DNA from: Phycisphaerales bacterium
Lineage (GTDB): Bacteria > Planctomycetota > Phycisphaerae > Phycisphaerales > SM1A02
Direction of reading: 5' to 3'
Length of the DNA stretch: 64,000 bases
Assembly: GCA_022446885.1 (NCBI GenBank)
Contig: JAKVBU010000011.1
Location: 62,001 to 126,000 of the forward strand
How positions within the stretch are numbered: position 1 is the stretch's first letter; each line of letters starts with the position of its first letter. Below, one piece after another: positions 52,078 to 60,288 of the stretch. The translations under genes and the position numbers were made by a program. The notes under the pieces were generated by a model. That model was not told where the DNA came from. It was given only the letters and a program-made list of their open reading frames with translations, and did not search any database.

Positions 52078-52523
52078 GAACCACCTCGCTCGTCGATACG
52101 CACGTTCGAATAGCCCGCCGTGATGGCGGCATTGAATGCCTCCACTGCGCCGGCCCAACCTGCCGAGGGTGAAACGAGGATTTCAACCGGGTGGTCAGGT
52201 GTGAACTTGGCGGCCCCGCCCTCGCCACGCAGGTTGGCCAACTGCTGCTGCAGGCTGACAACGGACCCGGTCGGCACGCCGTAGCCGGGGATGTTGTAGA
52301 GGGGCTTGGCTCGTGACCCAGGTGCGAGCACTTCCACCCTGAGAGGCGTGTCTTTCAAACTGAACGCCTCGCTGCCGATGCGGCGATCAGGTAGGTCCAT
52401 TCGGAACGTCTCTTCAGCTGGAGAGAAGTCCGTGGCCACCATGAAGTAGATCAACAACAGAAACACCACATCAATCATCGAAGCGATGTTCAGCCCCATC
52501 TGAACTGGCGTGCGTCGCCTCAT
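52074..52523 (-). CDS. exbD: ExbD/TolR-like proton channel subunit 2
   Basis: A protein of 149 residues. One N-terminal helix with the channel Asp (NIASMIDVVFLLLIYFMVATDF, Asp near residue 18), then a periplasmic domain of about 100 residues, typical of ExbD/TolR. It differs strongly from the other ExbD upstream, so the motor has two distinct subunits, as in some TonB systems. It overlaps its upstream neighbour by ATGA and the downstream gene by GTGA. Confidence 0.92.
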   Translation of the reverse strand: MRRRTPVQMGLNIASMIDVVFLLLIYFMVATDFSPAEETFRMDLPDRRIGSEAFSLKDTPLRVEVLAPGSRAKPLYNIPGYGVPTGSVVSLQQQLANLRGEGGAAKFTPDHPVEILVSPSAGWAGAVEAFNAAITAGYSNVRIDERGGS

Positions 52524-52975
52524 CGGGGCCGCTCCACCGCCAATTCGACGCGGACTGGTACCGCAAGGCCCGCTTCTGCTGCGGCCCGGCGAGCCAAGTG
52601 CAACACCGGCAGCACGCCACCGCTGCGAGCACGCCGATCTGCGCGAATCACCACCGCTGTTGTGGGATCAGCCAACAGATGGGCCGCCAAGGCGTGACGC
52701 AGCGCGTTGCGTCCATCCTGATCTGTCGCATGCGTCGTGCCATCCAGCCGATACCCCGCGGCCTCACCATCATCACCGGGCACAACGTTGACGACGGCAG
52801 TTGACCGCTCCATCGGCGGTGCGCTCAATGCCGGGTCTGGCATGGGCAGGTCCATCGGCACGCGGTCCAAATCGACGACTCGGGACACCAGCACGAAAAA
52901 CACGATCAGCAGAAACACCACATCCACGAGGGGTGTGATGCCTGGCACCGAAATGTGCTGACGTGACGTTCGCAT
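52520..52975 (-). CDS. exbD: ExbD/TolR-like proton channel subunit 1
   Basis: A protein of 151 residues. N-terminal helix with ITPLVDVVFLLIVFFVLVSRVV, the channel Asp near residue 18, followed by a periplasmic domain with VIRADRRA typical of ExbD. The gene is 3 bases after exbB and overlaps the second exbD by ATGA. Confidence 0.92.
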   Translation of the reverse strand: MRTSRQHISVPGITPLVDVVFLLIVFFVLVSRVVDLDRVPMDLPMPDPALSAPPMERSTAVVNVVPGDDGEAAGYRLDGTTHATDQDGRNALRHALAAHLLADPTTAVVIRADRRARSGGVLPVLHLARRAAAEAGLAVPVRVELAVERPR

Positions 52976-52978
52976 GCC

Positions 52979-53686
52979 TCAGCTGTCAGAACTACGTGCG
53001 CCTCGCTGCAGTCGTCCGAGCAGTTGTTCGGCGCCCAGCAGCGCTTCAGTGGCATGGCCGTCGAGCCGCTGACGAAGAATTGCGTATGCCGCCATGGATG
53101 GAATTGCGACCACCAACCCCCAGAAGGTCGTGGTCAGCGCTGTGCCGATGCCCCCGGCCAGTTCAACCGCATCAGCAGCGCCGCCCGAAATCACGATCGC
53201 GTGAAAGGCGAGAATCATGCCGTAGACAGTGCCGAAGAGCCCGATCATCGGGCTCACCTGACCAAGCACATTGAGTACTTCCAGTCGCCTTGATCGGCCG
53301 GTGAGTGCGGCGTCCGCAGCCTGTTCGAGCGCTCGGCGCATGGCCGCATGCCCAGAAGGCGCTTGGCTGAATGAGTCTCGGAGGATTCGCGCAAGAAAAG
53401 ACCGGTCTTCCTTCACCCGGCGAATAGCGTCCTTGAAGTTTCCCGACTTGAAGTCTTCCCGCAAGGCACCGAACAGTGACTCTGGAATGAGATCGCTGCG
53501 GCGCGTGTCCATGAGCATGGCCAACACGAGCCCGAGTGCGACGGCAGAGAGGCACAGCAGCAGCCAGGTGACCGACGTGCCGATGATCTCGATCCCGCCA
53601 TCGGCATTTCTGCTCAGGAAAAAGGTGGCGGCAAAACTTCTCGATGGCCCAACCGTGGTCGAGAGCATCAGAACGGACAGGGTCAT
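52979..53686 (-). CDS. exbB: ExbB/TolQ/MotA-like motor protein
   Basis: A protein of 235 residues. Three membrane helices; the family core is LEVLNVLGQVSPMIGLFGTVYGMILAF in the second, and AGGIGTALTTTFWGLVVAIPSMAAYAIL in the third. It forms the pentameric stator that, with ExbD dimers, turns proton flow into motion. ATG 53686 overlaps the VWA gene stop by ATGA. The N-terminal periplasmic part includes a Gly-Phe-rich segment and is not typical. Confidence 0.93.
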   Translation of the reverse strand: MTLSVLMLSTTVGPSRSFAATFFLSRNADGGIEIIGTSVTWLLLCLSAVALGLVLAMLMDTRRSDLIPESLFGALREDFKSGNFKDAIRRVKEDRSFLARILRDSFSQAPSGHAAMRRALEQAADAALTGRSRRLEVLNVLGQVSPMIGLFGTVYGMILAFHAIVISGGAADAVELAGGIGTALTTTFWGLVVAIPSMAAYAILRQRLDGHATEALLGAEQLLGRLQRGARSSDS

Positions 53687-54609
53687 GGATCCAACTCCTC
53701 GTATGTGACGAGATGCACCGGCCCACCCCCATGCTCGTGAGCAATGGCGCTCAGCAGCGGGTCGGGCTGGGTTTGAGCGTCCTCAACAAGTTGGACGCAT
53801 TGAATGTGAGTTCGGGAGGCACCGCCAGCAGAGGCAGCGGCTGAAGCCTGACGGAGCGCCTCAAGTACTTCCTCAGTGTCGAGACTGAAACTGGTGGATG
53901 CGTCCATGCCGGCGGACAGCAGGACAATGGTCGAAGGGTCGAATGCAATTGCAGTCTGAAGCGCCTTGACTGGGTCGGAGCCCAGCCCCGGTCCGCCGCC
54001 CCATCGGTTGTAGTCACGCAGGAACTCCAGCGCTCGAGCCCGATGGCGTGGTTTGGCCGGGTGGGGACGGCCCGGATAGGCCACGATCGCCTCGTCACCC
54101 TTGAACAGGACAACCGCAAACTCGTCCGTCGGCCGCATGCCCTTGAGCGCTCGCTCCAATTCAGCAATCACATCGTGGAACCAGGGGATCATCGTGCCGC
54201 TGGCATCGAGCACGAAGACGACGTCACCCGGAGGCAGGTCGGACCCGGCGAACAATGTGGCCATGGGGATCGCTCCCACTGGCCCAGCTGGCAATTCCAG
54301 CGGCGCTTGAGCCTGACGTGGTGGCAGTTCCTGAACGATGTCTGGAACTGGTGTGGGTGGGCTCGGGGCCGGGCCCGGGCCGGGTAGTTCCAGTGGCTGC
54401 ACCTCTACGACGGCTGACAGGTCTGCAGCAGGCAGCCCGGCTTCGACAATCGGCGCTGGTGCTCGCTCCTCCATCCGGATGATGGTCCACGTCAAGGTGA
54501 AACCCAGCAGAATCAGCGCTACATGAACCCCGAGCGACACAGCCCAGGGGAGCGCTGAGGCCGCTCGCCTTTGCGTGCCAGAGGTCTTCTTGGATGATGC
54601 ATCAACCAC
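53683..54609 (-). CDS. VWA-domain protein with TonB-like N-terminal anchor and Pro-rich spacer
   Basis: A protein of 308 residues. Residues about 20-42 form a single inner-membrane helix of the TonB kind (AVSLGVHVALILLGFTL). Residues about 65-115 are Pro-rich (PGPGPAPSPPTPVPDIVQELPPR), again as in TonB. In place of a TonB C-terminus there is a von Willebrand A domain: VVFVLDASGTM is the MIDAS DxSxT motif, and VVLLSAGMDA-like strands follow. So a motor-coupled arm may hold a metal-dependent adhesion domain. It starts with GTG at 54609 and is the first gene of the operon. Confidence 0.85.
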   Translation of the reverse strand: MVDASSKKTSGTQRRAASALPWAVSLGVHVALILLGFTLTWTIIRMEERAPAPIVEAGLPAADLSAVVEVQPLELPGPGPAPSPPTPVPDIVQELPPRQAQAPLELPAGPVGAIPMATLFAGSDLPPGDVVFVLDASGTMIPWFHDVIAELERALKGMRPTDEFAVVLFKGDEAIVAYPGRPHPAKPRHRARALEFLRDYNRWGGGPGLGSDPVKALQTAIAFDPSTIVLLSAGMDASTSFSLDTEEVLEALRQASAAASAGGASRTHIQCVQLVEDAQTQPDPLLSAIAHEHGGGPVHLVTYEELDP

Positions 54610-54617
54610 GTCGTGTC

Positions 54618-54623
54618 AGGATA
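54618..54623 (-). promoter_or_regulatory. Candidate -10 for leaderless VWA/Exb operon
   Basis: TATCCT on the minus strand, 8 bases before the GTG at 54609. If used, a GTG codon would open a leaderless message. Confidence 0.4.
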
Positions 54624-54665
54624 CGTTCACGTGTCCGCACAACATGTCCACTGCCCCAAAGGGCG

Positions 54666-55283
54666 TCAGTGAACCTCGTCGTCTGAGGCTGGGGATCCCC
54701 CTTCGTGTTCCGTTCTGGCGAACAGCAGGTGATCCAGCGAAATCCGACCCGGACCGGAGCCCAACAGGCCCAGCCCCACAATGATCCCCAGCATCTGCAT
54801 GTACAGCAGGGCGAAAGACGGCGTATTCGCGGCCCAAAGGAATGGTGATTGATCGAACATCGCCCCACCCTCGATCGAGAGGGCCCACAGCATCGTGCCC
54901 AGCACGATCGCTGAGCCCAGCGCCCAAACTCGTGTCAACAGCCCAACGACCAACAGGGCCCCGCCGATCAAGGCAAGAAGGGCGAGGATCCAGGCCAGCA
55001 CCAGCGCCCCCTCATCCACACCGGCTTTGTACAGATGCAGAGCGGATTCTGTCACCCCAGAACGCTTGAGCACCGCTTCGGCTTTCACCTGTTTGTCGCC
55101 GTCCTCGCCTGCCGTCGAGGGTTCAGTGGAGACCGCTGGGTCCCCCTCGAGCAGTTTCACATCTTGCGTTGGCAACTCGACTTCACCCGTCACCTGGTGC
55201 CATCCGACGAAGAACAGCCCCGAGCCGAGCACGACTCGAGCGAGCAGGAGAAACACACAGCAGCGAAAGCCGCACTTCTTCAT
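54666..55283 (-). CDS. DoxX-family membrane protein with large periplasmic insert
   Basis: A protein of 205 residues. Four membrane helices; helix 1 (FLLLARVVLGSGLFFVGWHQVTG) carries the DoxX R/G/F pattern; the others follow at about 92-110, 115-135 and 150-170. Between helices 1 and 2 there is an acidic insert of about 50 residues (VKLLEGDPAVSTEPSTAGEDGDKQ), not usual for DoxX. Family members are linked to thiol and redox complexes, but the partner here is unknown. It stands 56 bases upstream of the VWA gene. Confidence 0.8.
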   Translation of the reverse strand: MKKCGFRCCVFLLLARVVLGSGLFFVGWHQVTGEVELPTQDVKLLEGDPAVSTEPSTAGEDGDKQVKAEAVLKRSGVTESALHLYKAGVDEGALVLAWILALLALIGGALLVVGLLTRVWALGSAIVLGTMLWALSIEGGAMFDQSPFLWAANTPSFALLYMQMLGIIVGLGLLGSGPGRISLDHLLFARTEHEGGSPASDDEVH

Positions 55284-55344
55284 TGACGCAAAGTCCTTCG
55301 GCCGCCTTGCCGTGGGCCTTTCATGAGGGGATCATCCAGCGTAC

Positions 55345-55426
<82 letters not shown>

Positions 55427-55467
55427 GTGTACCTTTCGTGGCAGCCTCTCCAGGAGCCCCTCTCGGC

Positions 55468-56808
55468 ATGAGTACCCGGCACATCGATGACTGGAGATCG
55501 CTCCCAGTTGCGCATCAGCCCCCATGGCCTGACGAGGCGGCCCTGGCGGAGGCCACAGGTGAGTTGGCCAAGTTGCCGCCGCTGGTCACGTCATGGGAGA
55601 TCGAGACGCTCAAGAGTCAATTGGCCCAAGCCGCACGGGGGGAGCGGTTCCTGTTGCAGGGCGGAGATTGCGCTGAGTCCTTCGCGGAGTGCACGTCGGA
55701 CGTCATCGCCAACAAGCTCAAGATCCTGCTGCAAATGTCACTGGTGCTCGTACACGGCACGCACCGCCCGGTCATCCGGGTAGGGCGATTCGCCGGGCAG
55801 TACGCAAAGCCTAGATCCAGCAGCACCGAGTCTCGAGACGACCAGACATTGCCCTCGTTCTATGGCGACAACGTCAATCGTCCGCAGTTCGAAGAGGCGG
55901 CACGCAGGCCAGATCCTTGGCGATTGCTGCGTGGATATGAGCGGTCCGCCATGACGCTGAATTTCATCCGAGCATTGGTGGGTGGTGGCTTCGCGGATCT
56001 GCACCACCCCGAGTACTGGGATCTGGGATTTGTTCAGCATGCAGACCGCCGCGAGGAATACGCCGGGCTCATCGAGCGAATCTCCAGCTCACTCTCATTC
56101 ATGGAGACGCTCTCAGGACACAACGCGGCCGATCTAAGCCGTGTTGACTTCTTCACCAGCCACGAAGGCCTGCTGCTCAACTATGAGGCAGCGCTCACGA
56201 GGGCAGTGCCACGCCGCCAGGGACACTGGCTGCTGTCCACCCACTTCCCTTGGATCGGCATGCGTACGGCTCAGGTGGACGAAGCCCATGTGGCGTTCTT
56301 CAGCCAGATCCAGAATCCGATCGCGGTGAAAGTCGGGCCCGACATGCCCATCGCCGATTTGAACACGTGGATCAAGAAGCTGCTGGCAGCCTTGCATCCA
56401 GACGACGAGCCTGGCCGTCTGACCCTGATCCACCGCTTCGGTGCAGCAAAAACCGCCGAGTATCTGCCCGCGTTGATCGAAGCTGTCCAGAAGACCCAAA
56501 AGACGGTGCTGTTTGTTTGCGATCCCATGCACGGCAACACTCGCACTACAGCGGATGGCCTGAAGACACGGCGATTCGAAGACATCCTGCTTGAATTGGA
56601 GCAGACCATCGAGGTGCATGCCGCCTTGGGCTCGGTCTTCGGCGGCATTCACATCGAACTGACCGGCGACAACGTCACCGAGTGCACCGGCGGCGCTCGT
56701 GGCCTGCGAGACCAGGACCTCCATGAGGGATATCGCACCATGGTCGACCCGAGGCTCAATGCCGAACAGGCGCTTGAACTGGCGATGCTGGTGGCCCGCC
56801 GCAGTTGA
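55468..56808 (+). CDS. aroG: Class II DAHP synthase (shikimate pathway)
   Basis: An enzyme of 446 residues that condenses PEP and erythrose 4-phosphate, the first step to aromatic amino acids. Blocks of the plant/mycobacterial type II class: LLQGGDCAESFAECTSD with metal Cys, RVGRFAGQYAKPRSS, YWDLGFVQHA, GMRTAQVDEAHVAFF, VKVGPDMPI, FVCDPMHGNT and GGIHIELTGDNVTECTGG. The start at 55468 lies 42 bases after the tRNA; an upstream in-frame ATG falls inside the tRNA and is rejected. Confidence 0.96.
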   Translation: MSTRHIDDWRSLPVAHQPPWPDEAALAEATGELAKLPPLVTSWEIETLKSQLAQAARGERFLLQGGDCAESFAECTSDVIANKLKILLQMSLVLVHGTHRPVIRVGRFAGQYAKPRSSSTESRDDQTLPSFYGDNVNRPQFEEAARRPDPWRLLRGYERSAMTLNFIRALVGGGFADLHHPEYWDLGFVQHADRREEYAGLIERISSSLSFMETLSGHNAADLSRVDFFTSHEGLLLNYEAALTRAVPRRQGHWLLSTHFPWIGMRTAQVDEAHVAFFSQIQNPIAVKVGPDMPIADLNTWIKKLLAALHPDDEPGRLTLIHRFGAAKTAEYLPALIEAVQKTQKTVLFVCDPMHGNTRTTADGLKTRRFEDILLELEQTIEVHAALGSVFGGIHIELTGDNVTECTGGARGLRDQDLHEGYRTMVDPRLNAEQALELAMLVARRS

Positions 56809-56826
56809 TGGCCCTGCAGCAGCCGG

Positions 56827-57528
56827 TCAAACGACCAATGCGGTTGTGAACCCGACGAAGAACATCGCCGCCCCCAGCAGCGTCTCGCCATCGCCTTCAT
56901 GGGCTTCAACGAGCAGTTCCTCGATCACCAGCCAGATGAGCGCCGCGGTACCGAATGCCAGCAATGACGTGAGCCACCAACCCTTGAGCGCGTCTGCAAG
57001 CTGCCAACCCGCCGCCCCGCCACCGATCAGGATCGCCCCCAGCCCCAGGCTCAGCAAACACACCTGAAGTCCCTTCCCGCGGCTCGACGCCGCGACGGCC
57101 AGGCCTATGAACAGGGTCTCGATGGCCACCGCCACACCAAGCAACAGGCCCCCTTCCTCACCTGCAGCGACGCCTAGAGAGATGAGTAGCCCGTCGATCA
57201 CCAGATCCACAGCCAACGCGATCAGGAAGCCAATCGAGATGCCCGCGATTGCGCTGTGGCCCGACGCGCGCCCCTGATCATCTTCCCGCCCTCGCAGCCC
57301 CCGCAAGGCCAACATGAGTCCTGCCCCAAGGGCCAATCCGACGATGATGGCGCTTGAGTGTGCCTGGGCCTCCATGACCGGCACCAGTTCAACTGCAATC
57401 GCCCCGAACACCACACCGCCGGCCAGATGTTGGGCCCCAGCACGAACTCGACGCCCCGGTGACAACCACACGCCGGCCAGAACACCGACAATCAGGGCAC
57501 CGGCTGAAACGAACACAATCCACGGCAC
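56827..57528 (-). CDS. ZIP-like metal transporter with altered ligand residues
   Basis: A protein of 233 residues. About eight helices with the ZIP layout (GVVFGAIAVELVPVMEA, then AVDLVIDGLLIS, then GVAVAIETLFIGLAVA). In classical ZIP proteins helices 4 and 5 carry HNxxDG and HExPEG; here the His residues are Asp and Glu respectively, so the metal preference or even the function is uncertain. GTG 57528 has GGGAGGA 8 bases upstream. It is divergent from the ketosynthase pair with 57 bases between. Confidence 0.75.
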   Translation of the reverse strand: MPWIVFVSAGALIVGVLAGVWLSPGRRVRAGAQHLAGGVVFGAIAVELVPVMEAQAHSSAIIVGLALGAGLMLALRGLRGREDDQGRASGHSAIAGISIGFLIALAVDLVIDGLLISLGVAAGEEGGLLLGVAVAIETLFIGLAVAASSRGKGLQVCLLSLGLGAILIGGGAAGWQLADALKGWWLTSLLAFGTAALIWLVIEELLVEAHEGDGETLLGAAMFFVGFTTALVV

Positions 57529-57571
57529 TGCTGCGTCCTCCCACCTGCCCGGTCGGGGCGGCCGGTGGGGC

Positions 57572-57578
57572 TACACTA
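57572..57578. promoter_or_regulatory. Overlapping divergent -10 elements, ketosynthase pair and ZIP-like gene
   Basis: TACACT on the plus strand (57572-57577; 8 bases before ATG 57586) and TAGTGT on the minus strand (57578-57573; leader about 39 bases with GGGAGGA for the ZIP-like gene). Confidence 0.45.
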
Positions 57579-57585
57579 CCGCCCC

Positions 57586-58896
57586 ATGTCACGCACAGTT
57601 GGCATCAGCGGAATCGGCCCCGTCTCGACCTTCGGCATTGGCATCGACCCTCTGTGGGAGGCATTGCTGGCAGGTCGCACCGGGATCGATACCGTCGGCC
57701 AGTTCGATGCGTCGGCCTTTGGCTGCCCGCTGGCTGCTGAATTGGGCCCGGACATGCTCTCGATCAGATCAATCGTGCCAAAGCACTACCGCAAGGCGAC
57801 GAAGGTGATGTGTCGAGACATCGAGCTTGCCATCGCTGGTGCAGTGGCGGCGCTCGATGATGCAGCTTTGACGACGGCCGGCACCGACAAAGACTCACCT
57901 CCGACCATCGAGCCGCATCGCATGGGATGCCAGATCGGCGCAGGGCTGATCTGCTCCGACGTCAATGAGTTGGGCGCAGCACTTGTCACCAGTCAACTTG
58001 AGGACGGCTCTTTCGACCTGGACCACTGGGGCCGCGAGGGGATGCAGAATCTCACGCCGCTGTGGCTGCTCAAGTCTCTGCCAAACATGCTGGCCTGCCA
58101 TGTGACGATCGTGCACGACTGTCGTGGTCCATCCAACACGATCACCTGTTGGGAGTCTTCGGCAGCCCTCTCTCTGGCTGAGTCGGTCAGAGTCATTCAG
58201 CGAGGCGCTGCTGATGCGTGCCTCTCTGGCGGCGCCGAGAGTCGGCAGAACGTATTGGCATTCCACCGTCAGGCTGAAGCAGGCCGGTTGACCGACGGCG
58301 CACGTGGCGCTGAACAGGCGGTGCTGCCGTTCCACCCTGACGCCGACGGCTGCGTGCTGGGCGAAGGTGGTGGTCTGGTAGTGGTAGAAGCTGTCGATCA
58401 CGCCGCCGCTCGAGGCCGAGCAGTGGATGCGATCATCGAGGGTGTAGGCATTACTCAGACCATCGATGACTGGACCGGGGTTGGTGCCTCGGGTGAGTCG
58501 ATCGCAGATGCCATCGAGCAGGCTTTGTCACAGGCCGGGCTCGACGCCGACGCCATCGATGCCGTCATCCCATTTGGCAGTGGCATTGCCGCGATTGACA
58601 CCGCCGAGCGAGATGCGCTCCACCGCGTGTTTGGTGATCGAGCCGCTGAACTGGAGCTGGTTCTGCTGGTGCCGGCCGTCGGCAACTGCTGCAGCGGGCA
58701 TGGGTCGATTCAACTGGCCGTGGCGGTGCAGTGCCTCAAGACTGGCATGCTGCCTGCTCGCCGAGGAAGTGAGGCCATCGACGGTCTCAATGCCGCCCCA
58801 CTTGACGCTCGCCAAACAAACCCTCGCCACATGCTGGTGCTCAGCGCCAGCCTTGGCGGCCAGAACACGGCCGTCATCCTGGGAGGTGCCTCATGA
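57586..58896 (+). CDS. Ketosynthase-like chain-length-factor homologue, all catalytic residues replaced
   Basis: A protein of 436 residues with the full KAS II fold. Gapless alignment with the downstream enzyme between RGP and RG shows the nucleophilic Cys replaced by Glu (E190, in TCWESS). The first His (HGTGT in active enzymes) is Phe (F330, in IPFGSG), and the second His is Asn (N367, in VGNCCSG). This matches KS-beta/chain-length factors of type II polyketide systems, where Cys is usually Gln. It overlaps the active KS gene by ATGA, so the two probably form a heterodimer. Start ATG 57586 has its hexamer 8 bases upstream. Confidence 0.85.
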   Translation: MSRTVGISGIGPVSTFGIGIDPLWEALLAGRTGIDTVGQFDASAFGCPLAAELGPDMLSIRSIVPKHYRKATKVMCRDIELAIAGAVAALDDAALTTAGTDKDSPPTIEPHRMGCQIGAGLICSDVNELGAALVTSQLEDGSFDLDHWGREGMQNLTPLWLLKSLPNMLACHVTIVHDCRGPSNTITCWESSAALSLAESVRVIQRGAADACLSGGAESRQNVLAFHRQAEAGRLTDGARGAEQAVLPFHPDADGCVLGEGGGLVVVEAVDHAAARGRAVDAIIEGVGITQTIDDWTGVGASGESIADAIEQALSQAGLDADAIDAVIPFGSGIAAIDTAERDALHRVFGDRAAELELVLLVPAVGNCCSGHGSIQLAVAVQCLKTGMLPARRGSEAIDGLNAAPLDARQTNPRHMLVLSASLGGQNTAVILGGAS

Positions 58897-60203
58897 GCGA
58901 TCGTACGCGGGTCGTCGTCACCGGTGCCGGCTGGATCACGCCTCTAGGCCATGATCTTGAGAGTGTCTGGGCTCGTTTGCAGAATGGTGAGACTGCCGTC
59001 TCTCCCATCGATCGCTTTCAGGCCGGGTCTTTCCCCACGACATTTGCCAATCAGGTTCGAGGGTACGACTGGACGACCTCGGTCAAGGATGCAGACCGCC
59101 ACGGCGTGATCGGCGCCCACACCGGGTTCGCACTGGGCGCAGCGAGGCAGGCATGGTCCATGGCCGGGCTCGACGAAGCTGCGGCAGATCCACGTCGAAT
59201 CGGCATCTACCTCGCGTCGGGAGAGGGTGTGCTCGACTTCGATTCCTACCAACGCACCAGCCTCTCGGCATGGAACAAGGACCTTCGGGCGATCAACGAC
59301 AGCCAGTGGCATGACACTGCTGTTGATGCCATCGACGGTGCCTACGAGTTGGCTCAGGAGCCCAACATGCCCATGGCCCACATCGCCAGGGAGTTTGGCA
59401 TCCGAGGCCCTGCCTTCAATTGCCTCACAGCATGCGCCGCCAGCAATCAGGCCATTGGCGAGGCTTGCGATCTCATCCGACGAGGCGACGCCGATGTGAT
59501 GATCTCCGGCGGCACGCACACCATGTTGCATGTGCTGGGCATTACAGGATTCAACAGACTGACGGCGCTCTCCACTCGCAATGACGACATCCCCCGCGCA
59601 TCGAGGCCCTTCAGCCGCAGCCGAGATGGATTTGTGATGGGGGAAGGTTCCGGCATCATCGTGCTGGAATCAGAAGCCCATGCCCGCGCTCGAGGCGCCC
59701 AGATTCTGGGTGAAGTCACGGGGTACGGGTCTACTGCAGACGCATACCGCATCACCGACATTCACCCCGAGGGGCGTGGTCCCTGCGCAGCAATGCGTGA
59801 AGCCCTGGCCGATGCGGGCATCGATCTCTCACATTCGACTGACGCCCCCCCTGTGCAGTACATCAGTGCACACGGCACCGGCACGCAGGAAAACGACAAG
59901 ATCGAAACCAGAGCCGTCAAGACGGTGTTCGGCGATCTGGCCCCCAGCATTCCCATGACCAGCATCAAGTCGATGATGGGTCACCTGATCTGTGCGGCCG
60001 GCGCCGTTGAGTTCATCACCTGCCTGCTGATCATGCGAGACGGCGTCATCCCGCCAACGATCAATCTGAATGACCCCGATCCGGATCTGGATCTGGACTA
60101 TGTGCCCAACGAAGCCCGATCCGCTCCAGTAGACACCTGTCTCAGCAATGCGTTCGGATTCGGCGGTCAAAATGACACGTTGATCGTGTCCAGAGTGGAC
60201 TGA
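58893..60203 (+). CDS. Beta-ketoacyl synthase II, catalytic partner (FabF-like)
   Basis: A protein of 436 residues. The triad is complete: C181 in TACAASNQ, H327 in SAHGTGTQENDK and H364 in KSMMGHLICAAG. It would condense malonyl-ACP with an acyl chain. Together with its catalytically dead neighbour it resembles a KS-alpha/KS-beta pair of type II PKS, aryl-polyene or ladderane-type systems, rather than a single primary-metabolism FabF. No ACP, ketoreductase or other polyketide genes follow, so they must act from elsewhere. Confidence 0.9.
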   Translation: MSDRTRVVVTGAGWITPLGHDLESVWARLQNGETAVSPIDRFQAGSFPTTFANQVRGYDWTTSVKDADRHGVIGAHTGFALGAARQAWSMAGLDEAAADPRRIGIYLASGEGVLDFDSYQRTSLSAWNKDLRAINDSQWHDTAVDAIDGAYELAQEPNMPMAHIAREFGIRGPAFNCLTACAASNQAIGEACDLIRRGDADVMISGGTHTMLHVLGITGFNRLTALSTRNDDIPRASRPFSRSRDGFVMGEGSGIIVLESEAHARARGAQILGEVTGYGSTADAYRITDIHPEGRGPCAAMREALADAGIDLSHSTDAPPVQYISAHGTGTQENDKIETRAVKTVFGDLAPSIPMTSIKSMMGHLICAAGAVEFITCLLIMRDGVIPPTINLNDPDPDLDLDYVPNEARSAPVDTCLSNAFGFGGQNDTLIVSRVD

Positions 60204-60242
60204 TCCGGCGTTTTGTGAGGACTCGAGACCGGCTTGCACCGG

Positions 60243-60248
60243 TACACT
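60243..60248 (+). promoter_or_regulatory. Candidate -10 of large secreted protein
   Basis: TACACT, 40 bases before ATG 60289, just after the ketosynthase stop; the leader contains GAGAGTGAG. Weaker evidence than the short-leader cases. Confidence 0.3.
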
Positions 60249-60288
60249 TGAGTCTGACCCAGGGGGGCCTTGGATCGAGAGTGAGACG

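Noticed and set aside
57586-58896. Dead ketosynthase as a pseudogene
   Set aside because: The reading frame is full length and tightly coupled to the active partner; the replacements match the KS-beta type.
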